A stretch of DNA of 21,379 bases from assembly GCA_035649235.1 (NCBI GenBank), contig DASRJX010000003.1, positions 1 through 21,379 on the forward strand, written 5' to 3'. The position numbers and the translations under genes are program-made. The notes under the pieces are model-generated. The model had not been told where the DNA came from. It worked only from the letters and a program-made list of their open reading frames with translations, and did not search any database. This stretch comes from DASRJX01 sp035649235 (lineage in GTDB: Bacteria; Acidobacteriota; Polarisedimenticolia; Gp22-AA2). Positions 14,896 through 21,379 of this stretch are shown here, piece by piece; within the stretch, counting starts at the first letter, position 1, and every line of letters begins with the position of its first letter.

Positions 14896-15495
14896 TTGAC
14901 GACACGCGCGCTGCACCAACGACCTCGCTTCGCCCTCTGCCTCATGGTGCTGGTCGCCTGCGGCGGACCGACGATCCTGAGCCGGGCCGAGACTCCCGTC
15001 CCCGAAGTCCCGCCGCCGTCCGGGGATGCCGCGGCCCCCGCGACCGAGATCCACCCGGACGCGGTCTCGTCCTTCCAGGTCCGCGTCTACCGCATCCGGG
15101 AGAAGAAGCTCTGGAAAGGGCTCCTCCAGGTACTCCAGGAAGCGGGTTATCCCCCGGAGGAGGTGGACGAGAAGGACATGCGGGTGAAGACCTCCTTCGT
15201 CGATTTCGATGCCAAGGACTATTCCGAGGCGGTGGCCGATCCCCCCCCGCGATTCACGACCAACTATCACATCATCCAGATGACCCAGGTCAAGCAGGGG
15301 AAGGTCTCGATCGAGGGCGTCGTGTCGCGCGACGAGACGGGCACCGCGCTGAGCCTGCGGGCGCGCCTGCTCGTCGAGGGGCTGGAGTTCAGCAAGCGCA
15401 TCCGCCTGCTCTCCGATCGCCGCTCCTCGGGCGTCATCGAAGAGGACTTCCTGCGGCGGCTCGAGGACACTCTCCACCTCGAGCGCGTGAAATGA
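14896..15495 (+). CDS. Probable lipoprotein of unknown function
   Basis: TTG at 14896 is chosen: it lies downstream of the -10 at 14846-14851 and gives a compact lipoprotein signal (basic MTTRALHQRPRF, hydrophobic core, lipobox LVAC with Cys22). The nearest ribosome-like site, GGGGAG (14876-14881), is rather far at 14 bases. The 199-aa product has a Pro/Ala linker, then a mixed alpha/beta domain from about residue 54. There, FQVRVYRIREKKLWKGLLQVL and VKTSFVDFD look like a strand-helix-strand unit, followed by strands around TTNYHIIQMTQV and the acidic C-terminal helix EEDFLRRLEDTL. This layout resembles small envelope lipoproteins with a BamC-like or DUF-type sheet, but I cannot assign a family. 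Its stop overlaps the DUF1015 start as ATGA. Confidence 0.6.
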   Translation: MTTRALHQRPRFALCLMVLVACGGPTILSRAETPVPEVPPPSGDAAAPATEIHPDAVSSFQVRVYRIREKKLWKGLLQVLQEAGYPPEEVDEKDMRVKTSFVDFDAKDYSEAVADPPPRFTTNYHIIQMTQVKQGKVSIEGVVSRDETGTALSLRARLLVEGLEFSKRIRLLSDRRSSGVIEEDFLRRLEDTLHLERVK

Positions 15496-16784
15496 CCCGG
15501 GCGTCGCGCGCCCTGCGGATCCGGCCGTTCCGGGCCCTGCGCTATGCTCCGGAGGCCCCCGCCGGACGCGACGGCCGCATCGCACCCCCTTACGACGTCA
15601 TCGCTCCGGCCCAGCGGGAGCGGCTGGCGCGTCATCCGTACAACATCGTGCACCTCGATCTGCCCCAGGCTAAGCCCGGCTCCGACCCGTACCTGGATGC
15701 GGCGGAGAGGCTGCGATCCTGGGTCCGCGACGGCGTGCTGATCCGGGATGAGCGCCCGGCGCTGTACCTGTGCGAGCAGCAGTACCAGGGACCGGAGGGT
15801 CCCCTGCGCCGCCGCGGCCTGTTCGCCCGCCTGGACCTCGAGGCCTACGACGCCGGCGTCGTCATCCCGCACGAGCGGACGCTCGAGCGCCCGCGTCTCG
15901 ATCGCCGTCGCCTGCTCGAAGCGACGCGGGCCCACCTCAGCGCCGTGTTCATGCTGCACCCCGATCCGGACGCGCGCGTGTCGCGCCTCCTCGCCGAGGA
16001 GATCCGCGGTGAACCGGTGCTGGAGGCCTCGGACGGGGACGGAATCGGCTACCGGCTGGTGCGCCTCGACGAGGCTCGCGTCATCGACGGGCTTCAGGAG
16101 CTCCTGCGGGATCAGTGGGCCCTGATCGCCGACGGTCACCATCGCTACGAATCGGCCCTGGCGTACCACGAATCGAGGCTCGCCGAGGGCGACCGGGACG
16201 CCGGGCACATCCTGGCCTTCCTCTGCAGCCTGGAGGACGAGGGGCTGATCGTCCTGCCGATCCACCGGCTGGTCCATTCGCTCCCGGGCTTCTCACCGGA
16301 TCGGGTCCTGAAAGCGCTCGCGGCCTGGTTCGATCTCGAGCCCGTCGGCGATCCTCAGCGACTGGGGGCGGCGGTCCGCGCCGGCCAGAGCCGGCCCGGC
16401 GTGTTCGGGCTCCTGTTCGGCGCCGGCGGGGGCGCCTTCGTCGCCCGCTGGAAGGACGGGGCGGGGCTCGACCGTCCGGTCATGCAGGCGGTCCCGGAGC
16501 TTCTGCGCCGCCTCGACGTGATCCTGCTGCATCGCCTGATACTGGAGGAGGTGCTCGGGATCGACAGCGAGGCGCAGTCTCGCCAGGCCCATCTCGACTA
16601 CGTGAAGGACGAAGCCCAGCTTCTGGAGCGCACCGGAGGGGCCCTGCTCGGCGTGTTGCTCAACCCCACCCGCATCGAGCAGGTCGTGGAGGTGGGCCGC
16701 GCGGGCCTCCGCCTCCCCCAGAAGACGACCTACTTCCAGCCCAAGGTGCCGAGCGGTCTCGTCATCGACCCTCTCGACGGATGA
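15492..16784 (+). CDS. DUF1015 family protein
   Basis: The 430-aa protein starts at ATG 15492, overlapping the previous stop by four bases (ATGA). It has the DUF1015 landmarks in order: RPFRALRYAP at the start, PPYDVI (32-37), NIVHLDLP (51-58), IPHERTL (125-131), and the strongly conserved IADGHHRYESAL (212-223), which is the likely catalytic or nucleotide-binding centre. Full length and no break. The family is widespread, soluble and poorly characterised. In some bacteria it sits beside serine-biosynthesis genes, which has led to suggestions of a role in serine metabolism. No such neighbour is present here. The upstream partner is an exported lipoprotein, so co-transcription may be incidental. 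It converges on the desulfurase-like gene with a 22-base gap. Confidence 0.85.
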   Translation: MTRASRALRIRPFRALRYAPEAPAGRDGRIAPPYDVIAPAQRERLARHPYNIVHLDLPQAKPGSDPYLDAAERLRSWVRDGVLIRDERPALYLCEQQYQGPEGPLRRRGLFARLDLEAYDAGVVIPHERTLERPRLDRRRLLEATRAHLSAVFMLHPDPDARVSRLLAEEIRGEPVLEASDGDGIGYRLVRLDEARVIDGLQELLRDQWALIADGHHRYESALAYHESRLAEGDRDAGHILAFLCSLEDEGLIVLPIHRLVHSLPGFSPDRVLKALAAWFDLEPVGDPQRLGAAVRAGQSRPGVFGLLFGAGGGAFVARWKDGAGLDRPVMQAVPELLRRLDVILLHRLILEEVLGIDSEAQSRQAHLDYVKDEAQLLERTGGALLGVLLNPTRIEQVVEVGRAGLRLPQKTTYFQPKVPSGLVIDPLDG

Positions 16785-16798
16785 TCCGCCGCCCGTCG
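16775..16798. terminator. Possible hairpin between convergent genes
   Basis: CGACGG (16775-16780) and CCGTCG (16793-16798) form a perfect 6-bp stem with a 12-base loop that includes the DUF1015 stop codon. No T run follows on either strand. It may serve both converging transcripts. Confidence 0.25.
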
Positions 16799-16806
16799 CG
16801 CCGTGG

Positions 16807-17964
16807 TCAAGGGGTCAGGCCCGGGCCGATGGCGCGGAGCCGACGCACCGCCCGTTCCAGACCTTCGGACGCCACGGCGGCGTCCCCGTCGGCGTTGCCG
16901 AGTCCGAACATGAACGTGAGCGCCCCGCGCGCCATCGCCGGGTCGATGCCGAGCGCCTCCAGGACGTGCGACGGCTTCCCCACGTCGGTGACGCATGCGG
17001 ATCCGCTCGAAGCCTCGATCCCCAGGGCGTCGAGGTCCCGCAGGATTGCTTCCGCCTCGGCCCCGCGGACGCACAGGCTGAGATGGCCGGGGATGCGGTT
17101 GCGGAGCGCCCCCGTGAACAGCACGCCGTCGAGCGTGTCGGCGAGCCGTCGCCTGAGGTCCAGGGCGCGCCCCTCGGCGAGGCTGGCCCGCATCGGGCTC
17201 TCCTGAACGACCAGGTCGGCAGCCACGCCGAAGCCCACGATTGCGGCCAGGGGTTCCGTCCCGGCGCGCAGCCCCCCTTCCTGGGCTCCTCCCTCGATCA
17301 GCGGCTTCAGGCGCCGCTGGCCGCGCACGCACAGCGCCGCCACGCCCTGGGGTCCGTTGAAGAGGTGCGGCGTGAGCGTCACCAGGTCGGCGCGGCGACC
17401 GGAGCCGGACCATGGCAGGAGCCCGGCCGTGGCGCTGGCGTCGCAGTGGAACGGGACGCCGTGCTCGGCCGCGAGGCGGGCCAGGTCGTCCACCGGCTGG
17501 ACGGTGCCGATCTCGGCCGAGGCGTGCGCCACCGAGAGCAGCAGGGCGCCGCGGGCCAGCCCGTGCGCCACGCGATCCCTATCGACGATGCCCTCCGAAT
17601 CGACGGGCAGCAGCGCCACCTCGAAACCCTCGCGCTCGAGGCTCCGGAGCGGGTGGAGCACCGACAGATGCTCCGTCGCGGCAGCCAGGATCCGTCCGCG
17701 GCCCTTCGCCGCCAGCGCGACCCCTTTGAGTGCCAGGTTGTTCGCCTCCGTGGCCGAGGCGGTGAACAGGATCTCGTCTGGGGCCGCGTCCAGGAGCCGT
17801 GCGACGGCTGCGCGGGCGTCGGCCACGCGATCGCGCGCCTCCCGTCCGCGGCGGTGCAGGGAGGAGGGACTGCCGAATCCTTCGCCAAGAAACGGCTGCA
17901 TCGCCTCGCGGACGCGGGGATCGGGCGGCGTCGTGGTGGCATGGTCGAGATAGATCCGCGGCAT
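16807..17964 (-). CDS. NifS/IscS-like class V aminotransferase homologue lacking the PLP lysine
   Basis: ATG at 17964 is preceded by GGAGGAGGG about 8 bases upstream; the 385-aa length and IYLDHATTTP start are normal for cysteine desulfurases, which move sulfur from cysteine to Fe-S or tRNA acceptors. Retained: ATEANN (71-76), His99 in TEH, Asp175, His200, and the persulfide-loop Cys324 in SSGSAC. Changed, against E. coli IscS: the Schiff-base Lys206 is Leu201 (TPHLFNGPQG instead of SGHK.YGPKG), Gln183 is Ala178, Asn155 is Ala150, and Arg356 near the substrate carboxylate is Leu355. I checked the codons around Leu201 and the frame is clean. It therefore probably cannot form the usual internal aldimine and may be a pseudoenzyme, a sulfur carrier or an altered PLP enzyme. 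The open frame continues upstream to 18357 but that part does not resemble the family. Confidence 0.8.
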   Translation of the reverse strand: MPRIYLDHATTTPPDPRVREAMQPFLGEGFGSPSSLHRRGREARDRVADARAAVARLLDAAPDEILFTASATEANNLALKGVALAAKGRGRILAAATEHLSVLHPLRSLEREGFEVALLPVDSEGIVDRDRVAHGLARGALLLSVAHASAEIGTVQPVDDLARLAAEHGVPFHCDASATAGLLPWSGSGRRADLVTLTPHLFNGPQGVAALCVRGQRRLKPLIEGGAQEGGLRAGTEPLAAIVGFGVAADLVVQESPMRASLAEGRALDLRRRLADTLDGVLFTGALRNRIPGHLSLCVRGAEAEAILRDLDALGIEASSGSACVTDVGKPSHVLEALGIDPAMARGALTFMFGLGNADGDAAVASEGLERAVRRLRAIGPGLTP

Positions 17965-18041
17965 GGGGGCGCCCTCCTCCGGCGCCGAATCCCTGTGGAA
18001 TCCTATCCGAGTTGAGCGCCGATCCCGGGAGGGCGACCCGG

Positions 18042-18076
18042 AATTACCTTGACTTTGATCATCCCTCGCGGTAATT
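18042..18076. promoter_or_regulatory. Inverted repeat AATTACC/GGTAATT flanking a promoter
   Basis: A perfect 7-base inverted repeat, AATTACC (18042-18048) and GGTAATT (18070-18076), separated by 21 bases. One arm abuts the -35 and the other overlaps the -10 of the 18049 promoter. Arm centres are 28 bases apart, close to three helical turns. It lies between the divergent desulfurase-like and secreted-protein genes, so a bound regulator could affect both. Confidence 0.4.
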
Positions 18077-18077
18077 A
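18049..18077 (+). promoter_or_regulatory. Promoter of the 18134 gene pair
   Basis: TTGACT (18049-18054), 17-base spacer, TAATTA (18072-18077). Initiation near 18084 gives a leader of about 50 bases to the ATG at 18134. Confidence 0.6.
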
Positions 18078-18133
18078 GGGCCCGACTTCGCCGGCAACGT
18101 TGTCGAGGCGGCCCGCCCGGAGGGGGCCGGACG

Positions 18134-18646
18134 ATGCACGCGACGCCTCGGACCGTGATGCTTGCGCTGCTACTGGGCCTGCTCCTGCCGGCCCCCACCG
18201 CAACTCCCGCCTGCGCTCCGACGCGCCACACCGCCACGACCGAGCCGACGCTGCCGCTCCTGATCGACATGCAGCTGGTGGGGATGGAGCGCGGTCGCGG
18301 ACGGGCCCGTGCCCGTCTGGAGATCGAGCTGCGGGCGGACGACTCCCTCGAAGGCATCGATTTGTCCTTGTCGCTTCCCGAGACCGTCCAGGTCCTCGTC
18401 GACGCGGGGCTCCCTCAGGGCCTGAGGATGGCGTCTGGAGAGCGCCGCCGCATCGTCCTGCCGGTGGAGGGACCGGATGACCGCGACCTTCCGATTCGGC
18501 TCAGCGGCACCTTCCGCACGGACGACGGCCGCACGTTCCGTCTGGGACAGGGCGTGACGCTGGAATCCCGTCCACCTTCCCGCGGGCGCTCGCACCTCGG
18601 CGCCTGGGAGGTCATGGCGGTTCCGCTCGAGGAGCTGAAGCGGTGA
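18134..18646 (+). CDS. Small secreted protein coupled to the metalloprotease
   Basis: ATG at 18134 follows a GGAGGGGG ribosome site. The 170-aa product has a signal peptide (residues 1-27, with Cys27 in TPAC, a poor lipobox). The mature part is predicted mostly beta: LLIDMQLVG, ARARLEIELRAD, IDLSLSLPETVQVL, RRIVLPVEG and LPIRLSGTF look like strands of an immunoglobulin-like sandwich of one domain. I do not recognise a family. Its stop overlaps the GTG start of the next gene (GTGA, 18643-18646), so it is translated in step with the secreted metalloprotease. A role as inhibitor, propeptide-like chaperone or surface partner for that protease is possible but is only inferred from the coupling. 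Confidence 0.65.
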   Translation: MHATPRTVMLALLLGLLLPAPTATPACAPTRHTATTEPTLPLLIDMQLVGMERGRGRARARLEIELRADDSLEGIDLSLSLPETVQVLVDAGLPQGLRMASGERRRIVLPVEGPDDRDLPIRLSGTFRTDDGRTFRLGQGVTLESRPPSRGRSHLGAWEVMAVPLEELKR

Positions 18647-21379
18647 GGCGTCTCCTGCCGGTCGTGGCGGTGGTCCTGGCCGCGACCCTGCGTGCTTTCG
18701 CCAATTTCACCGTGACCGGCTCGTGTGCCTACGTCGATCGGGAATTCGACGTCAACGGCTTCACCGGCAACGAGCCGGTCCAGCCGATCCGCTTCGCTGA
18801 CGTGGAGGTCATCGACACGCAGGGGACCAAGGTCATCGGCACCGGCGTGACGGGCACCGGCGGCAACTTCAGCCTCGCGGTCGTCGACAACAAGACCCGG
18901 AACATCTACGTGCGCTGTCTGGCGCGCCGGCAGACGACCCTCGGCATCCCGGTGGAAGCCCGCGCCACCAGCAGCGCGAGCGACGTCTGGGCCCTGCGGG
19001 GTCCCACGCTCAACAACCACCTCCCGACTCAGAACGTGGTCACGGGGACGCTGGTGGCCGTGCCCGGTTCCGGCGGGGAGGCGTTCAACCTCTACGACAA
19101 CGCCATCTATGCGACGCAGTACCTGAACTATCTGCGCGGCGGAGAGGCCCCCGCGCCGATGCTCGTCGTCGTCTACAACCCGGCCAACCCGAATCTCTCC
19201 TCCTGGGACGGGACGGCTGTCGTGCAGGCGAACAACGCCGGGTACGACGACACGGTCCTGCTGCACGAGACCGGGCACTACGTCGTGCAGAGCTTCTCCG
19301 CCGACGACAACCCGGGCGGCTCGCACCGCCTGAGCGACTGCAACCAGGACCTGCAGCTGGCTTTCGGCGAGGGGCACGCCACGTTCTTCGGCAATTCGGT
19401 CCGGCGGTTCTTCAACCTGCCGCACAGCAGCACGTACGTCCGGACGACCGGCCAGGCAGGCCCCGGCAACCTGCAGTTCTCCTTCGACACGGAGACGCAG
19501 CTGCCGTTCGTCTGCCTGGGCGCAACGAGCGAGACCACCGTCTACGCGGCGCTCTGGGACATCGGCGACGGCCCTTCCTCGACCGACGGGAGCCCGGGAA
19601 CGGACGAGCCCTGGGACCTGATGCAGGGCCTCGATCGCGAGTACTGGGACGTGATGACGACGTACCTCCCGACGGCCGCCAGCATCAGCCTGGAAGATTT
19701 CTGGGACGGCTGGTTCCATCCCTCGGTGGCCAACGGCCGGGTCTCCGAGATGCGGGGCGTCTTCCGCCAGCTGGGCGTCGATTACGAGCCCGATCCCTTC
19801 GAGCCGAACGACGTGCCGGCGGAGGATCGCCTCATCGTGCCAGGCCCGGCGATCTACGAGCTGACTTACTTCGCCGATCGCAACAACGACCTTCTGGGTG
19901 AGCCGGACGTCGACCGGTTCTACTTCGACGCGGTCGGGGGAGCGACCTACACGATCGAGACCTTCGATCTGTTCTCCGACGCGAACACCTCGTTGACGTT
20001 GCTCAGCGACGACGGCGCCACGGTGCTGGCGAGCAACGACGACCGCAGCGCCGGCGACAAGTCGTCCCTCATCTCGTATACACCTCCGGTCTCGGCCCGC
20101 CTCCGGCTCAGCTCGGTGCATGGTCCCGGCCTGGGCGTCTACGGGTCGTACAGTCTCCGGGTGGCCGGGGCCGCGGCCGGAGTGGACGCCGACCAGGACG
20201 GCTACACGACCGCCAACGACTGCAACGACTCCAATCCCTCCATCCATCCGGGAGCAACCGAGGTCTGCAATCTCGTGGACGACAACTGCAACCAGGCCGT
20301 GGACGAAGGCTTCGACCAGGATGGAGACGGATACACGACGTGTGGCGGGGACTGCAACAACGTCAATGCGCAGATCCATCCCGGCGCGGCAGAGATCTGC
20401 AATGGCGTCGACGACAACTGCAACCTGGCCATCGACGAGGGGGGGTTCCCCGATCACGACAGCGACGGGATCCTCGACTGCATCGATCCCGACGACGACA
20501 ACGATGGCGTGACCGACACGCTCGACTGCGCCCCGCTGTCCTACCTCGCGTCACAGGTGCCGGAGGAGATCGCGGAGCGGGTTTCCCACGCCGCCGGCGG
20601 CGCGGCCATTCTGCACTGGGACGACGAGCCCGAGTCACACATCTACAATGTCTACCGGGCCACCGTGCCGCTGCAGGGGCCGCGTAATTTCGGTACGGCC
20701 TGTCTGGGGACCGACCTGGCCGACACGGAGTTCCAGGATCCGGCCATGCCCTCTCCCGGTTCCTTCTTCTTCTACCAGGAAGCGGGGCGCAACGTGTGCG
20801 GCGTGGGAACGCTGGGCACCAACAGCTCAGGCGGAGCCCGCGTGCCGGCCGTGGCCTGCCAGCCCCAGAATCAGGACGCCGACGCGGATCTGGTGCCCGA
20901 TCTCGTCGACACCTGCCCGCTGCTCGCCAACCCGGGGCAGCAGGATGCGGACCGGGACGGGCGCGGCGATCCCTGCGACAACTGCGCGGCCGCGCCCAAC
21001 CCCGACCAGGTGGACGGGGATGGGGACGGCGCCGGCGATGCCTGCGAGGACGTCGACGGGGACGACTTCCCGCTCACGGAGGACTGCGACGACGCCAATG
21101 CCGCTGTCAACCCGGACGCGATCGAAGTCTCCAACGGCCTCGACGACAACTGTGACGGCCTGATCGATGATCTGGTGGAGGTCGTCGCGATCACCCTGGC
21201 CACGTGGCAGGAGTCCAACGGACGCCTTGTCGTGGAGGCCTCGACCAACCACGTCCCGGGATCAGTGACGCTGATGGTGACCGGCTTCGGGGTCATGAGC
21301 TACCAGTCGAGCTCGGGAAACTACCGTCTGGTGGCCCACGGCGTCCCCAACCCGGGCAGCGTGACGGTCGTCTCGACGG
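18643..21379 (+). CDS. Secreted multidomain zinc metalloprotease-like protein with MopE and TSP3 repeats (partial)
   Basis: An open frame of 912 codons starts at GTG 18643 and runs off the right edge without a stop. A signal peptide (1-20) leads to a beta domain, then a gluzincin-like catalytic region: HETGH (208-212) and, 31 residues later, GEGHATFF with Glu243 as probable third zinc ligand. Next comes a PPC-type pre-peptidase C-terminal domain (about 382-512, opening DPFEPND). Two MopE-type repeats follow (515-600, each with DGYTT, DCN, HPGA, E.CN, DDNCN), then an Asp-rich TSP3 stretch (604-632) and a fibronectin-III-like domain (about 635-740). After more TSP3 (745-803) comes a third MopE repeat (804-843) and an Ig-like start. 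The Asp-rich repeats probably bind calcium; MopE repeats are linked to copper binding in Methylococcus. It is likely a surface or released protease; its substrate is unknown. Confidence 0.85.
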   Translation, partial: MRRLLPVVAVVLAATLRAFANFTVTGSCAYVDREFDVNGFTGNEPVQPIRFADVEVIDTQGTKVIGTGVTGTGGNFSLAVVDNKTRNIYVRCLARRQTTLGIPVEARATSSASDVWALRGPTLNNHLPTQNVVTGTLVAVPGSGGEAFNLYDNAIYATQYLNYLRGGEAPAPMLVVVYNPANPNLSSWDGTAVVQANNAGYDDTVLLHETGHYVVQSFSADDNPGGSHRLSDCNQDLQLAFGEGHATFFGNSVRRFFNLPHSSTYVRTTGQAGPGNLQFSFDTETQLPFVCLGATSETTVYAALWDIGDGPSSTDGSPGTDEPWDLMQGLDREYWDVMTTYLPTAASISLEDFWDGWFHPSVANGRVSEMRGVFRQLGVDYEPDPFEPNDVPAEDRLIVPGPAIYELTYFADRNNDLLGEPDVDRFYFDAVGGATYTIETFDLFSDANTSLTLLSDDGATVLASNDDRSAGDKSSLISYTPPVSARLRLSSVHGPGLGVYGSYSLRVAGAAAGVDADQDGYTTANDCNDSNPSIHPGATEVCNLVDDNCNQAVDEGFDQDGDGYTTCGGDCNNVNAQIHPGAAEICNGVDDNCNLAIDEGGFPDHDSDGILDCIDPDDDNDGVTDTLDCAPLSYLASQVPEEIAERVSHAAGGAAILHWDDEPESHIYNVYRATVPLQGPRNFGTACLGTDLADTEFQDPAMPSPGSFFFYQEAGRNVCGVGTLGTNSSGGARVPAVACQPQNQDADADLVPDLVDTCPLLANPGQQDADRDGRGDPCDNCAAAPNPDQVDGDGDGAGDACEDVDGDDFPLTEDCDDANAAVNPDAIEVSNGLDDNCDGLIDDLVEVVAITLATWQESNGRLVVEASTNHVPGSVTLMVTGFGVMSYQSSSGNYRLVAHGVPNPGSVTVVST
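20182..20310 (+). repeat. MopE-type coding repeat 1
   Basis: A 43-codon unit that begins DADQDGYTT and ends VDDNC followed by an acidic tail. It is directly followed by repeat 2 with the same Cys and Asp spacing. The two copies differ at many bases, so the duplication is not recent. Confidence 0.75.
20311..20442 (+). repeat. MopE-type coding repeat 2
   Basis: A 44-codon unit in tandem with repeat 1, including DQDGDGYTTCGGDCNN and EICNGVDDNC. One extra Cys (in TTCGGDC) compared with repeat 1 makes it closer to the canonical MopE form. Confidence 0.75.
21052..21171 (+). repeat. MopE-type coding repeat 3, divergent
   Basis: A 40-codon unit set about 600 bases after repeat 2, beyond a fibronectin-like domain and a TSP3 stretch. 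It keeps TEDCDDAN, NPDA and NGLDDNCDG, but the usual EVCNG cysteine is Ser (EVSNG). Confidence 0.65.

Noticed and set aside
18415..20457. 680-codon minus-strand frame over the metalloprotease
   Set aside because: The plus-strand frame from 18643 carries a signal peptide, HETGH, PPC and MopE repeats. The antisense product only mirrors those repeats as repeated Val/Asp-rich blocks.
1..21379. Defence island, CRISPR array, tRNA or insertion sequence
   Set aside because: I looked for arrays of spaced repeats, terminal inverted repeats, transposase motifs and tRNA-like folds and saw none. The neighbours look like core or envelope genes.

Overview
This is a GC-rich window (roughly two thirds G+C or more by eye) with short intergenic gaps and many start/stop overlaps. 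The gene set includes a PabB tail, mutS2 with an Smr domain, a DsbA-like protein with a Cys-rich N-terminal module, a TMTC-type membrane/TPR protein, a DUF1015 protein and a secreted metalloprotease with MopE and thrombospondin-type-3 repeats. Together with the many signal peptides, lipoproteins and outer-membrane barrels, this suggests a Gram-negative, uncultured soil or sediment bacterium, perhaps of the Acidobacteriota or a nearby phylum. That placement is inference. I see no tRNA, rRNA, CRISPR array, transposase, integrase or phage gene.

Layout. 1-2.5 kb: the end of pabB, a convergent secreted protein, then a coupled pair of a NicO/UreH-like membrane protein and a toast-rack/LiaF-like lipoprotein. 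2.5-5.3 kb: an excisionase-type HTH protein with a coiled coil behind a near-ideal sigma-70 promoter, an outer-membrane barrel, and a secreted protein in which a coiled coil seems inserted into a transthyretin-like domain. 5.3-7.7 kb (minus): mutS2. 7.7-11.1 kb (plus): a promoter-rich leader, a secreted protein, and a TMTC-type protein cut in two by an in-frame TGA. 11.1-14.8 kb: a DsbA-like oxidoreductase (minus) divergent from an 857-aa hybrid sensor kinase. 14.9-16.8 kb: a lipoprotein overlapping a DUF1015 gene. 16.8-18.0 kb (minus): a cysteine-desulfurase homologue that has lost its PLP-anchoring lysine. 18.1-21.4 kb: a small secreted protein coupled to a large secreted metalloprotease running off the end.

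Working picture. Much of the window serves the cell envelope and secretion: oxidative folding, membrane sensing, outer-membrane barrels and exported modular proteins. I find no recognisable defence or mobile system. The most unusual items are the TGA-split TMTC gene, the desulfurase-like protein lacking several cofactor and substrate residues, the dyad over the strong promoter at 7748-7777, and the interrupted transthyretin-like domain. Coordinates and motifs were read directly; functions come from family resemblance recognised by eye without database searches.
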